DNA from: Epiperipatus broadwayi
Taxonomy: Eukaryota > Onychophora > Udeonychophora > Euonychophora > Peripatidae
Direction: 5' to 3'
Assembly (NCBI GenBank): GCA_028023455.1
Contig: JAQFVV010000970.1
Span: forward strand, 1-64,000
DNA: 64,000 bases
Positions within the stretch are counted from its first letter, which is position 1. Each line of letters begins with the position of its first letter. The translations under genes were made by a program, and so were the position numbers. The notes beneath the pieces were generated by a model. That model was not told where the DNA came from, ran no database searches, and saw nothing but the letters and a program-made list of their open reading frames with translations. This document shows, piece by piece, positions 11,116 to 21,821 of this stretch.

Positions 11116-12496
11116 TTTCTCTATGATACTAGAAAAACAAACAGCATAATGTTAAAAAAAAAAATTTCAAGTGAGAAAAAAATAAAGCAGTTTTTAATAG
11201 CATAAGTTTTCCTTATGTAAGAAAATGTGGACTTTAATTTACATTATGATCCAGAAACAAAAGTTAAGCATAAGAAATGGTGATCATGTGATGAAAAGTT
11301 AAAATAAATATATATATAAAAAAAATCCAAGCAAAAAGCTGAAGTTCTGAAATCAACAATATGTGAATTTTTTATTAGAATATAAGTTTGTTTATATTTT
11401 CATTTTATGCTTTTAAAAATTAAATTCTACTTTTTATTAAAACTAACTGTATATTATATATAGCAGTTCATTATATATGAATTTTTACATTTATATTTTT
11501 GAATTTGTATCATATTTTTCCTAATTAATTTGTTTCAGATGGTAATTTTTCTCTAAGCTGTAAGTTTAGACAGATTACTCCTTAATACATATACTTCCAT
11601 CTAAGCTACAATGAATAGATGATATATGAATAATCTTCTGGAACCAACTATTTATTGTAGCAGAACTATATATATATGTATGTCTGTATGTATGTAAAGA
11701 TGTCTTTACTTATATATATATATTTCTCAATGAATTGAATATGTAAACATATATGTGTGTATATGTGATTGCTTTTACTTACATAAGATTGTGGCAGTTT
11801 CATTGTACAGGATTGTGAACCTACAAAGTGTAACTTATTCATTAAAGATCTTGGAACAAAATATAGTTGATGTAAAAATGACTCCACTATACTATATATC
11901 ATTCCAAATTTTTTAAACAAAAACTTATTCATGAGAAAGAATGTTGGGTCAAGATCATAATTTGACAACAATCAATATATATATAAAAGACAATGTAAAG
12001 AATGATGAATTTGAGAAAAATTACATTATTTGTTTGCAACTAATTTTTAGATAAAAGAAAGAAGACAAATAATGTAGGAATGACAGATTGATATTTCACT
12101 ACATAAGTATATATATTCTCAAAAGGTGTAGATAGGGAGATAACACAAGGAGCAATAATTTCCCTGAACTGAATCTTCAAAAATAATGTCTTTCCAACAA
12201 CTTTTTAATCTCTTTAATTTTCCTGTGCAATAGAAGTTGAAATACATTTTTTATATTATTTCATTTTATATTTAAAAAATAAAATAATTAAATAATACAT
12301 ATTTTTATTATGATTTGGTTTAAATATAAAATAGAAATATGCAATATAATAAATTTAAAATTAATTGGTGTGTGTCTGATGTCTTTTTTATATACTCATC
12401 TAATTTTAAAATGGGCTATGATCAATTCTAACTCATATTTATTATTAATATATATATATATATATTTATGAAAAGTTATAAATGTATATTTTTAAG
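11116..12496. other. A+T-rich upstream/intron sequence with microsatellites
   Basis: Holds TA and TATG runs (about 11670-11700, 11710-11725, 12450-12466). No preceding EXOC5 exon could be recognised here; if the gene's intron continues to the left, this is intron. Confidence 0.45.
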
Positions 12497-12635
12497 GTTT
12501 CAGAAAGCTCTGCAAAGCATAGCTGTCAAGTATAATGAAATTGAACAGCTATTAATTAATGAATTCATCAAAGCTCATCATTCTGGAGATAAAGTTCATA
12601 TGAAAGAGTTAGCCAGTATATTATCACATTTTAAG
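12497..12635 (+). CDS. EXOC5: EXOC5 exon A (first exon visible)
   Basis: Encodes 46 codons from FQKALQSIAVKY to LASILSHFK, matching the Sec10 stretch that begins near residue 180 in the human protein. The acceptor is taken as the AG at 12495-12496, leaving one base (g) to finish the preceding codon; an alternative acceptor at 12502-12503 would drop the conserved F. The donor is GTAAG at 12636. No upstream exon (the helix rich in KIKEAADIIQKL in relatives) was found in 1-12496. Confidence 0.9.
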
Positions 12636-13222
12636 GTAAGTTAATACTAATTATATTTGTTTTATCTTTTGACTTACTTATTATCTTTTTTTTAATGATT
12701 ATGGAACTAGTATAATTCAAAGAATTTTAATAATGTTTTAATCAATATTGACACAATCTGAAAAAGTACTAAACTAAGATAATCTTTGGAAGCTTCACTA
12801 GAGTTATTCATTTATTTGTCAATAAATAATTAAATATTAGATCATTTTTATTCGTAATAAACAAACATTTCATACTTTTGATATAAAAAATTTAAAACTA
12901 AATGTAAAAAAAAAAAAGATATTTAATTAATTTTAATATATTCCATATTATCATGATTTTTTGTTTCACATGATATATTTGTGAAATAAAGTTTAAAAGA
13001 CAATTTAAAGTTCTTAATACATTACTTGACAAAAAAAATTCAGGTCTAAATAAATTTCAGAGTATATTTTATCCATTTTCTAATGTTAGTAAAAATTGGA
13101 ATAACTAACTTTTGTTCTATTGAACTCAATCACAAAACTATAATATATATATATGAAAATATTATTTTGTAATAATAACATAATAAATTGTTTTTTCTCT
13201 TCACCAATAAAAATTGTAATTA

Positions 13223-13633
13223 AGCATCACATGATCACATTTCCTATACTAGCACATTAATTGTTGATAAACAGAGCAAAACTCTCCATACAGTATTGCC
13301 ACCTGTGCTAAACAGAGTAATCAATGGATGCCAGAAGGCTTGTGCATAAAATCCCTAGCTAATGCCTACTCATCCAATATCCCCAGACTAGTTTTGTAGT
13401 TAAGTAGAGTTAAAGGTGGTTGCTAGAGGGTTGCATTAGATCCTAAGATCTAGATGCAGTGCTCTCAGATCCAAAGCTCCTCACTGATGAAGGCCACAAG
13501 CCAGAAACTAGTCTGGGGATATTGGATGAGTAGGCATTAGCTAGGGATTTTATGCACAAGCCTTCTGGCATCCATTGATTACTCTGTTTAGCACAGGTGG
13601 CAATACTGTATGGAGAGTTTTGCTCTGTTTATC
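13223..13633. mobile_element. Foldback element with hammerhead (family A), 14-bp target duplication
   Basis: Two long inverted arms (about 13266-13395 and 13505-13633; ends 'gataaacagagcaaaactctcc' inverted at the right) surround a centre with a hammerhead. The direct repeat aaaaattgtaatta lies at 13209-13222 and 13634-13647 and is taken as the target-site duplication. The left end includes 'catcacatgatcac', which is also the left end of the related insertion at 54481. No coding capacity, so it must rely on another element; Penelope-like enzymes are the natural suspects because such elements carry hammerheads, but this is inference. Confidence 0.85.
13464..13530 (+). ncRNA. Hammerhead ribozyme, type I, family A
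   Basis: The core CTGATGA is at 13484-13490 and GAAA at 13504-13507. Stem II is GGC/GCC (13492-13494 with 13500-13502) with loop CACAA. Stem III is a minimal AC-TA-GT, and the predicted cut follows C13513. Stem I pairs 13478-13483 with 13514-13519 (one G-T), then ATCCAA 13469-13474 with TTGGAT 13522-13527, then CTC/GAG, with two small internal loops. The pairing and core agree with the known motif. One deviation is an A-A pair where stem II normally starts with G-C. A very short stem III often acts as a dimer in known minimal hammerheads. Confidence 0.85.
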
Positions 13634-14353
13634 AAAAATTGTAATTATAAATATGCAATTTTTTTTTTTTGCATACTTTAATGAAGCTGTAATTATAATT
13701 ACAGCTTCACTAACGCACGCGAAAAAAAGGTTCACTAACGCATGCGAAAAAAATCGCATATTTATAATAATGGTTGTCATCTGATCCTTCGTGTCAGCCG
13801 CTAGAGGCGGGATTTCTAGCTAAATTTCTAGAAATATGCCGTTTCCGCGGCCACACCCAAGCCTTTAAGCATTCTTTCTAAAATAAATCCTAGAAAGATT
13901 GTTAACTCGGAGTTAAGTCTTCTTTCTACGCTAAAAAGGTAGACTGTTAACTCGGAGTTAAGTCTTCTTTCTACGATAAAATCTCTAGAAAAAATGTTAA
14001 CTCGGCTTAGCGGCTAACGGTGTGGCTTTTTTCGATGCTAAAAGCAGAGGAAAATGCCGTTGTTGTTTGTGTCATGCACTATATCGTAATGCTGTGTTAT
14101 GTATTTGATGTAACAATATCATGCGAGGGTGTATTAATTTGATCGTGTCAAAATTATTTAAATTTTCATTGGTACCTTTTTTTTTTTAAGACGAATTGAT
14201 GTACTGTTACATTTTAACAATTTTAACAGTATCGTGATTGTTCCTCATAAATTTATATTCCTCCTAAATTTTCGATTACGGTGGGTTAGGGTAATATTTT
14301 AAAGATCATGCTTTGAGTCACGTTTCAGCGAGAAATTTTCCGAGACAAAAAGT

Positions 14354-14696
14354 ATGGCAAATTCGAAAACAGAAAATATGAAAAGATGGGAATTGCCAGA
14401 CACGGAAGCCGCCAGTGCTGTAACATTTCTACAGCAGAAAAACATCCTGCTGAAAGAAAAAAAGATGTTTGTGCGGCGAATGTATGAGACTTGAGGTCCA
14501 TAAAGATCTTTGGACTTTCATTTATAAGTCTCGTTCTTGCCGAAAGAAATGTGCACTTCGAAAAGGCAGCTGGTTTGAGGGATTTCAAATGCCATTCGTC
14601 AAGTCTTTACGTTTACTGCATTACCGGAGCCGTGACGAGTTGACCGTACAGCATGCCATTAATGATATTGAAATGTCTACCAGTAAATATTATTAA
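14354..14696 (+). pseudogene. Merlin transposase N-terminal part, frameshifted
   Basis: It starts MANSKTENMKRWELPDTEAA with AVTFLQQKNILLKEKK, then a one-base shift near 14464 moves the reading to CGECMRLEVHKD, then SCRKKCALRKGSWFEGFQMP and HYRSRDELTVQHAINDIEMS. The spaced cysteines (CxxC ... C...C) form the zinc-ribbon and RKGSWFEG is a family hallmark. The frame ends at a stop after KYY, before any DDE catalytic residues, so the protein is about one third of the usual length. It cannot transpose by itself. Confidence 0.8.
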
Positions 14697-16075
14697 CCAA
14701 ATTGATAAATAAAGTAACATAACATACACACACAATAATTGTTGTTAACCAAAAAATGTAAATTATTATTTAAAAATACACAAAAACACCCCTCCCACTA
14801 ATTGTTGTCAATCAAATGTAAACAAATTAAAGTAACGAAAATTATTATTTAAAGATCCATAAAAAAAAAAAAACCCCGTTGTTTCTTTAATTTTGTCACT
14901 TAAATTTTTAAAAACAGTATTACTATTTAAACACAACCCAAATTACTATTTAAACGTACACCAAAAAAGATCCTTTCTTGTCAATAATAATCAAATTAAG
15001 AACTATTATTGTCCCATTGTCAAAAATATTAGGTTTTTGGGAAACCAAAACAATAATTTATAAATGAAAAAAAAGTCAATCGGTTGTCAATCAAATGTAA
15101 TAAATAAAAGTAACTTCAATTTTGATTTAAACATACACAAAAAACTCCAAATAATTATTGTCTGCAATCAAATGTAAAATAAAAAGGAAGGTAAATTAGT
15201 ATTTAATCATCATCCAAAAATACCCACCCCTCTCACTAATTATTGTCAGCAATCAAATGTACACCACCTCTAAAAGTAACATAAACTACTATTCTTTAAA
15301 CGGTTACACCCCTGCACCCCTCCCAATAATTAGTGTCAATCAAATGTAAACCAATCAAAGTAAGACGGTAACTTATTATTTAAACGTAACCCAAATTACT
15401 ATTTGAAACTACACCGAAAAACAACCTTTTGTCAATAAAAATTAAACAAACAGCAACTATTATTGTCCCATTGTCAAAAATATTTATTCATAGAAACAAA
15501 AATCATAATTTATAAACGAAAGGAAGTCATATCAGTCGGTCGTCAATCAAATGTAAACCGATAAAAGTAACGGTTTTAATTTTTATTTAAACATACATAT
15601 GCACACGCGAAAAAAAAAAAAAAAAACACTTCTCCCGATAATTGTTGTCGGCAATCAAATGTAAACCTATCAAAGTAACGTAAATTATTATTTAATCGTA
15701 CACCAAAACACCCCTCCCACTAATTATTATCGGCAATCAAATGGAAACCTATCAAAGAAACGTCAATTATTATTTAAAGATCCATCCAAAAAAAATCCGT
15801 TCTCTCTTAAATTTCGGCAATCCAATTTTACAAGAACAGTAATACTATTTTTAAAAAAAAACGCACAAATTACTATTTGAACACACACAAAAAAAGACCC
15901 TCTTGTCAATAAAAATTAAAAAAAAAAAAACTATTATTATACCATCGTCAATAATATTATTTGGGAAAAATAATTCAATCGTCAATAATATTATTTGGGA
16001 AAAATAATTCAGAAACGAAAGAAAGTAAACTTTTTAAACAAACAAATCAGAAAAAAAAAAAAAAGTCAATATTAA
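14697..16075 (+). repeat. Degenerate tandem array inside the Merlin element
   Basis: A unit with the words 'cccctcccactaattgttgtc', 'caatcaaatgtaaac' and 'aaagtaacg..attattattta' recurs about every 90-250 bp (for example near 14790, 15225, 15320, 15640, 15715), interleaved with a second unit containing 'ttgtcaataa' and 'actattattgtcccat' (14980, 15440, 15900). No open reading frame. It replaces the place of the transposase core. Confidence 0.7.
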
Positions 16076-16471
16076 TAGAAAATCGCTGGCCCGGGAATGT
16101 TAATGTGTTTTTGATTAGAAATCGCGCCGCTAGCGGCTGACACGAAGGATCAGATGACAACCAGAATAATAATAACATAAATAAATGTTAGATTTTTAAA
16201 TATGAGGTAGTCCATAAAAATTTAATATTTGTTAATGATAATTTTTAATATTTTAAAATATTATTAATTAAAGACAATTTCTTTTATCATTACATGATCA
16301 TAAATAAATAAGCTGAATAATGTAAATACATTAGAAACATCTACTTCAATTTTGTATTATTAGTATAATTTTATCATTGTCTTAAACTTTATTTTATATT
16401 TTTTTTATAACAAAGCAAAAAGTAAAAAAAAAATATTGTAAACAATTTATGTTAGAATCAACTTGAATACG

Positions 16472-16678
16472 TATATTATTATTCTCAGCAAGCATCAGTT
16501 TACAAAACTGTTGATTTATAGTTATACAGAGTTATATATATTTTAATTGATAAAAAGAGATGATAAACAATAAGGATGAAGGATACTGTCACTTTTTTCA
16601 TTTAAACTTGCTATGCTTATTAAATTCATCAAACAATATTATAACTATATTTGATAAATTGTAAGTTATTTAAGATTA
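16472..16678. repeat. 207-bp direct repeat, left copy
   Basis: Nearly identical to 18867-19074 (a few base changes and one extra t). It starts tatattattattctcagc and ends gttatttaagatta. Ends are not TG...CA, so it is not a typical LTR. Confidence 0.85.
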
Positions 16679-18866
16679 TTATAATGATCTGGAGAAAGCG
16701 AGCTTAACGTCATCTGCACTACAGGGCGCCATCTAGGCATTTGAACCTAGAAAAATTTGTAAAGTAGGCAGATACGTAAGTCAAAAAAAAAATTTTTTAT
16801 TTTTATTTTATATATTTTGATATCTGGTCGTTAGCCCATGTCACTAGCTCAAGGAGTAGCAGAGATTAAATAATATAATAAATTCTTATCTAAGAATATA
16901 TAAAAAAGAATAAAATAAGCCACTGCCAGTAATTAACACACAAACATTTATTTACGCACATATATAAAATTTAGCATTATTTTAGAATAACTTTTACTTT
17001 GGATTTTAACTTGATTTTAGAATTTAAATTTACATTTTAATTTTTATAATATTATAAGTTTACATTTTAATTTTTTATAAGTTCGCACAGATGGGTTTAT
17101 AAAATGTGTTTTTAATGTTGAGTATAGATCGGTTACATAGATTACACGGTCAAAAAACATTTCAAAATAAACATAAACGATCAAAATACAAAGTCATTGA
17201 TACCGTCAATTGCATAGGGAATACAAGAAACCCAATGGTGTTCATCATAAGACACCGCTTTGACACCAATAACTTAAAAGACATCCGACATAAATACATC
17301 TTAGATACTCACCGTAAGGTATCAGTATTTACCGAATGTCTATATATTTATAAAAAATAAAAAAAAAAAAAACAATCAACCCGTAACCAACCCCCCAAAC
17401 ATCTATACCCAACTTAAATTTAATGCATCTTTATTTAGAGTGTCAAGTATGAATAGACTACATAGATTTGCATTTGAAAAGAAAATATTCAATCCTTGTT
17501 TAACCTTAGGCCAAAGGTTCGCAGTCAAACCAAACTTCAATCCATCTGATATATCGATGTGTTCAATGTAATACGAATACGGCAGCACAATTAGGTTAAG
17601 AGAAGAAACTGCTTCTCGTCAGATAGGAATATTACATCTATCTGACGATGAGAGCAATACAAAAAAAACTCCATAGAAAGGAACTGCGGTCTCCTTCTTA
17701 TAATTCCTCCCATAGGCAAAACGAGTGTGTGCGACGTATAATAGCGATTCTGCCCGTAGCGAATCCCGTACTACATCTACTAATTACACCAATATATCCA
17801 ATCCATTGACCTAATTCAACTACGAAACGAATAACCTAAGATTACCCTCCCCTAATATAACTTTACAAATCTATATAGCCATTCACGCCCGACTTAAGTT
17901 TAATATTTATATAGTTTAATTTATCGAAAAACAGAAATCATAATAAAAACTTAAAGTAACAAATAAATAAATAAATAATGGAAATGATTTTACAAAAGAA
18001 ATACATTAAATAAAATTATAATTAATTAATAAATAAAGTTGGTCAGATAGGATTCTATTGCAATTATTTTAAATATGGAAAGTTTTTAATTTAATGTTCA
18101 TTAATTATAAAGTTCTTACGGTTTTAAACAGTTCATTTTTATCCGTTGCTTGCCGTTTGAACGTGAATTCCCACGCCGTCCTAAAGAGATTGGTTGAGTT
18201 AGCCGTTGTTTTTTTATTTATCCGGAGGTCTTTTAGTTTAGCTGGTCCTTAATGTAGAAAAAACGATGTCATTTCTTTTTTTTTTTAACAAAACTGAAGG
18301 GATTGAAGAGTGCGTCTTTTCAATCCCTTCCCCTTCAACTCTGCACTAACACATATAGTCACATCGTAATAACCCTAATAATTTCCAAACTTTTCCTTTT
18401 ATATTAATTTTAAGGATCCAATGGACATTACGTCATCGATGATGATATGGTCCTTTCGCTGAGGTCCGATTCCATTGTTTTTCATTCATTGGCTATTAGT
18501 TTCTATTGTTTTCCTATCTGACCGATGCTTATACATTTAAATGCCCAAGGCTAGTTTACATTTGACTAATTAAATTAATCATTTCCATTTTTTCAATAAC
18601 ATTTTAATTTGTTTTGTACAAACTTAGATATATTTTTATCTTTAAATCTTTACTGACAATTTAGTTTTAAAATACTTTTTCTTTTTTTTTTAATAGTTTT
18701 ATTTTAATAATTTTTTTTTCATCTGTGCGATTATATAGATACGAGTTTAGTATAGGATTTTATTTTCATTTTTAATTCTTAAAAAGAGAAGTTTTATTTG
18801 CGAACTTTTATTTTTTTCATGTTTACTAATAAAAAAACAATGTAACGACGTCTGTGCTCATTACAC
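16679..18866. other. 2.2-kb unidentified segment between direct repeats
   Basis: Base composition is more mixed than the flanks (for example gcgagcttaacgtcatctgc at the left). It contains small inverted repeats: cgcacagatg near 17087 with catctgtgcg near 18721, and tcagatag/ctatctga around 17615-17645. Short open frames at 17106-17360 (+, 84 codons) and 17403-17588 (-) match nothing I recognise. It may be an inserted element, or spacer between copies of a duplicated host segment. Confidence 0.4.
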
Positions 18867-19074
18867 TATATTATTATTCTCAGCAAGCATCAGTTTACAA
18901 AACTGTTGATTTATAGTTATACAGAGTTATATATATTTTAATTGATAAAAAGAGATGATAAACAATAAGGATGAAGGATACTGTCACTTTTTTTCATTTA
19001 AACTTGCTATGCTTATTAAGTTCATCAAACAATATTATAACTATATTTGATAAAATGTAAGTTATTTAAGATTA
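18867..19074. repeat. 208-bp direct repeat, right copy
   Basis: Partner of 16472-16678. High identity implies the duplication is recent relative to the surrounding worn elements. Confidence 0.85.
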
Positions 19075-19621
19075 ATAGAAGATATTATTCAAAATTTAAT
19101 TTTGATAAATTATATATTAACAAAAATTAAAACATAAACTTATAACAGAGCACTTTTAAAAAATTAAAAAAAAAAAAAGGCAAGCTAATAGTATTAAAAC
19201 AAATCTTTTTTAATAAATGTCATCCATTTTAGAGGATATAAAGCCCTTTATAATTCTGTTAAGAAAATGAATGCATTGAAACATTAGTGAATAATTTAAT
19301 ACATATATGTATTTAATACATATATATGATTTAAGAGAGTGCATGATAAGCTCTAACTAAAAAGATTAAGCAGTAGTAGAGTATGTCAATAATTGCTTTT
19401 TTTTAAGCAAGGCTTTTGAAAATATTGGAAATCGATAATAATTTACAGCAGATTTATTGCAAATTTACGTATATAAAGCTTTCAATAAATAAAATGTTTA
19501 GTTTTAGTAAAATTATTATTCTCTTTTCATTAAATTGTGATCTAGACATTTATTCTACATGATTTTCTTTTTTTTATAAAGCATTTTGACACTGAAAATT
19601 ACACTAAATCCCATTTCTACA

Positions 19622-19975
19622 GGTAAAACTCTCTATACGTATTCCCACTCAGTGCAAGCCAGAGTAATCAATGGATGCCAGAAGGCTTGTGCATAAAATC
19701 CCCATTTAGTGCCTACTCATCCAATATTTCCAGGCTAGTTTCTGGATTGTGGCCTTCGACAGTGAGGAGCCTTGGATCTGAGAGGGTTGCCTTAGATTCT
19801 AAGATCTAGATGCAATGCTCTTATATCCAAGATTTTTCACTGATGAAAGCTAGAAACTAGGTTGCAGATATTAGATGAGTAGGCAATAGATAAGGATTTT
19901 ATGCACTAAACTGTCTTGCATTCAGTGATTACTCTGCTTTGGTCTTGATGGCATTATTCTATGGAGAGTTTTGCC
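19622..19975. mobile_element. Family A foldback element, decayed copy with hammerhead in both arms
   Basis: It shares arms with 13223-13633 (aatcaatggatgccagaagg..gcataaaatcc and gcctactcatccaatat). Here the left arm also carries a reverse-strand hammerhead (about 19720-19785, core changed to CTGTCGA). The right arm has a + strand remnant (19840-19890, CTGATGA kept, stem II mostly deleted). No clear target duplication was found. Confidence 0.7.
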
Positions 19976-20210
19976 ACTGTTTTAACAGCTTGTGTAAACA
20001 TAGGAAATAGTCATCACATGATGTTTCGTAGTTTAATATCAATCATGCCCATTGTAGGATTGGTGGTTATGGTTATTAAAGAACCAAAGACACCAAAATG
20101 TGTAGATTCTGAACTGGTTTCAGGTCTACATTACTATACAAGTGAATGAGCTTGGATTAAAAACATTATTGCGTTTTTATTTTGGGTCATATTTTTATAA
20201 TTAACTAAAA

Positions 20211-20428
20211 AAGTAGAAGGTGGCTGATGGAGGGTTGCATTAGATCCTAAGATCTAGGTGCATTGCTCTCAGTTACAAGACTTCTCACCGATGAAAGCCA
20301 CAAGATAGAAATGTCTTCAGGAATATTGGATGAGTAGGGCACTAGATAGAGATTTTATGCACTAAACATTGCATTCATTGATTACTCTGACTTGCACTGG
20401 ATGGCGCTACTGTATCGAGAGTTTTGCC
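20211..20428 (+). mobile_element. Family A half element with degenerate hammerhead
   Basis: Corresponds to the right half of 13223-13633 (from gagggttgcattagatccta to ggagttttgcc-like end). The core reads CCGATGA near 20317, stem II AGCC..GATA is broken, and GAAAT replaces GAAAC. It lies about 235 bp from the previous copy in the same orientation. Confidence 0.65.
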
Positions 20429-21085
20429 TCTTTTAACAAAATGTAGTTCAGATAAAGTAATTTATAAATAAATTAAGTTTGCACTGAAATATTGCAATTA
20501 AAACATTAACTTTCATTTGCAAAACTAAGGCCTGATTTTACAATAATAATAATAAACTAATGATCAGCTTTTTCAAGCTAATATACATACGCTTTATGAA
20601 TCTTAATAATAAATGAATACTCCCATTTCCAATACAAGATAAAAAAAAACTTTATTATAATTAATCTTTCCAAAATCCAATCTCTTTTTTTTTTTTTTCT
20701 AAAATATATAGCATCTTTATTTCAAATCTCGGTTTTGATTCCATCATCCAAATTATTTGTACTGAATTTTATTTTTTTTAGTGATTCTTTTTGAGTGATC
20801 AAATCCAACTTACATGATCTAAGCCATTTAAACTTGTCTCATAACTGTTGCAGATCATGAATTTGTTACTTCTAACTGTCTTGGATATTAATTCATAAGT
20901 CTTCACTCTTTTTAACAGTTTTAAATGTGTTTACTTTTATATATAGATTTATTATTTCTAAATTATTTTATAATTTTTTTATTTTGATCATTAAGCATAT
21001 AGTTCATTCTAAATATCATATCTTTTTATTACTGTCTCAATATTTTTATGGCAATAATGTAAATTTGTATTTTATGTATGTTTAG

Positions 21086-21130
21086 GGTCATTCACAATGT
21101 ATAGATGCATTTATTGAGGAAAGTCAAAAG
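21086..21130 (+). CDS. EXOC5: EXOC5 exon B (45-nt micro-exon)
   Basis: Fifteen codons, GHSQCIDAFIEESQK, in phase 0 at both ends, after acceptor TTTAG and before donor GTATGC. It directly continues HFK of the previous exon (HFK-GYSQCVDVFI in human), which fixes it despite its small size. The next exon follows after only 103 bp. Confidence 0.92.
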
Positions 21131-21233
21131 GTATGCTACTATTTTATTGTTATTTTATTAGTTATAAATTAGGTTATATATATATATATAATTTTTAGGA
21201 AATCATTTTGTTTTTTCTCTTTTTATCACACAG

Positions 21234-21374
21234 CATGCTTTTGTTAAAGTTAATATATTTGATGATGTCTTACCACTCTGTGAAAATACCAGTCATGTGA
21301 TTGCCGAGGTTTTCACAAATCCTGAAAGTGTTATGACAAAATTAGTCCGCAATATTTATACGGGAAAATTACAA
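21234..21374 (+). CDS. EXOC5: EXOC5 exon C
   Basis: Forty-seven codons in phase 0, from HAFVKVNIFDDVLPLC to NIYTGKLQ. It carries the conserved IFxDxxxLC and FTNPESVMTKLVRN segments of Sec10. The acceptor is CACACAG and the donor GTAAAA. It is part of a tight exon cluster (introns 103-139 bp) in an otherwise giant gene. Confidence 0.94.
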
Positions 21375-21494
21375 GTAAAATATATTTTTTATTTATAAAT
21401 TAATTAGCTTTAAGCTTTAATTTTGTATTTAGTTATTTGCTGAATTTTTCATTGTTTATATTTTTATTTAATTATATATTTTTGGAAATTTTAG

Positions 21495-21571
21495 AAATAT
21501 ATTCAGACAAGATTAACAGATAAAAGTGACAATGAGAAATACTTGAAAGAGTTTTATGATCTTTATTCAAG
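21495..21571 (+). CDS. EXOC5: EXOC5 exon D
   Basis: Seventy-seven nt, phase 0 in and two bases out; encodes KYIQTRLTDKSDNEKYLKEF then YDLYS with AG left over to make R with the next exon. It matches the Sec10 segment EQYLKNLYDLYTRT. The acceptor is TTTTAG and the donor GTAGTA. Confidence 0.93.
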
Positions 21572-21710
21572 GTAGTATTTAATTATTATTATCAAAACTC
21601 AATTACATTTGTTTTATATAATAATAATGTATTTTAAATTCTTGATTTTTTCTTTGAATTAGTATAATAATAGATAGATTCATAAAGAAATAATATTTGT
21701 TTAATTGCAG

Positions 21711-21821
21711 AACCACTAAATTATCTGTTGATTTGGCAGCTTTTAAAATAAGCAATGATGCCACTTTCCTCAACAAATTGACTAGACAAATTTTTGCCAA
21801 ATACTTAGAAACATATATTGA
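21711..21821 (+). CDS. EXOC5: EXOC5 exon E
   Basis: Completes the split R codon, then TTKLSVDLAAFKISNDATF and LNKLTRQIFAKYLETYI, matching Sec10 (TTNLSSKL..., LSKLIKSIFISYLENYI). The acceptor is TTGCAG. The donor is read as GA|GTAAGT, leaving two bases that become aspartate (D) with the first base of the next exon. Confidence 0.93.

Larger units (their letters stand above)
13771..16163 (+). mobile_element. Merlin-superfamily DNA transposon, 34-bp TIRs
   Basis: Perfect 34-bp terminal inverted repeats, starting tggttgtcatctgatccttc at 13771-13804 and inverted at 16130-16163. The flanks ttataataa (13762-13770) and gaataataa (16164-16172) fit a 9-bp target duplication with two changes, the size expected for Merlin. 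The transposase remnant at 14354-14696 matches the N-terminal zinc-ribbon region of Merlin/IS1016-type proteins. Most of the body (about 14700-16070) is a degenerate tandem array instead of the catalytic domain. G+C is visibly higher near the ends than in the host DNA. Confidence 0.85.

Noticed and set aside
13550-13784. Open frames on both strands spanning the foldback right arm
   Set aside because: They cross from the foldback element through its target duplication into the Merlin end, so they cannot be a single real gene.
17106-17360. 84-codon open frame as a gene
   Set aside because: No recognisable domain, no splice or codon-use support, and it sits in an unidentified repeat-bordered segment.
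16472-19074. LTR retrotransposon with 207-bp LTRs
   Set aside because: Ends are not TG...CA, and no primer-binding site, polypurine tract, gag or pol was found between the repeats.
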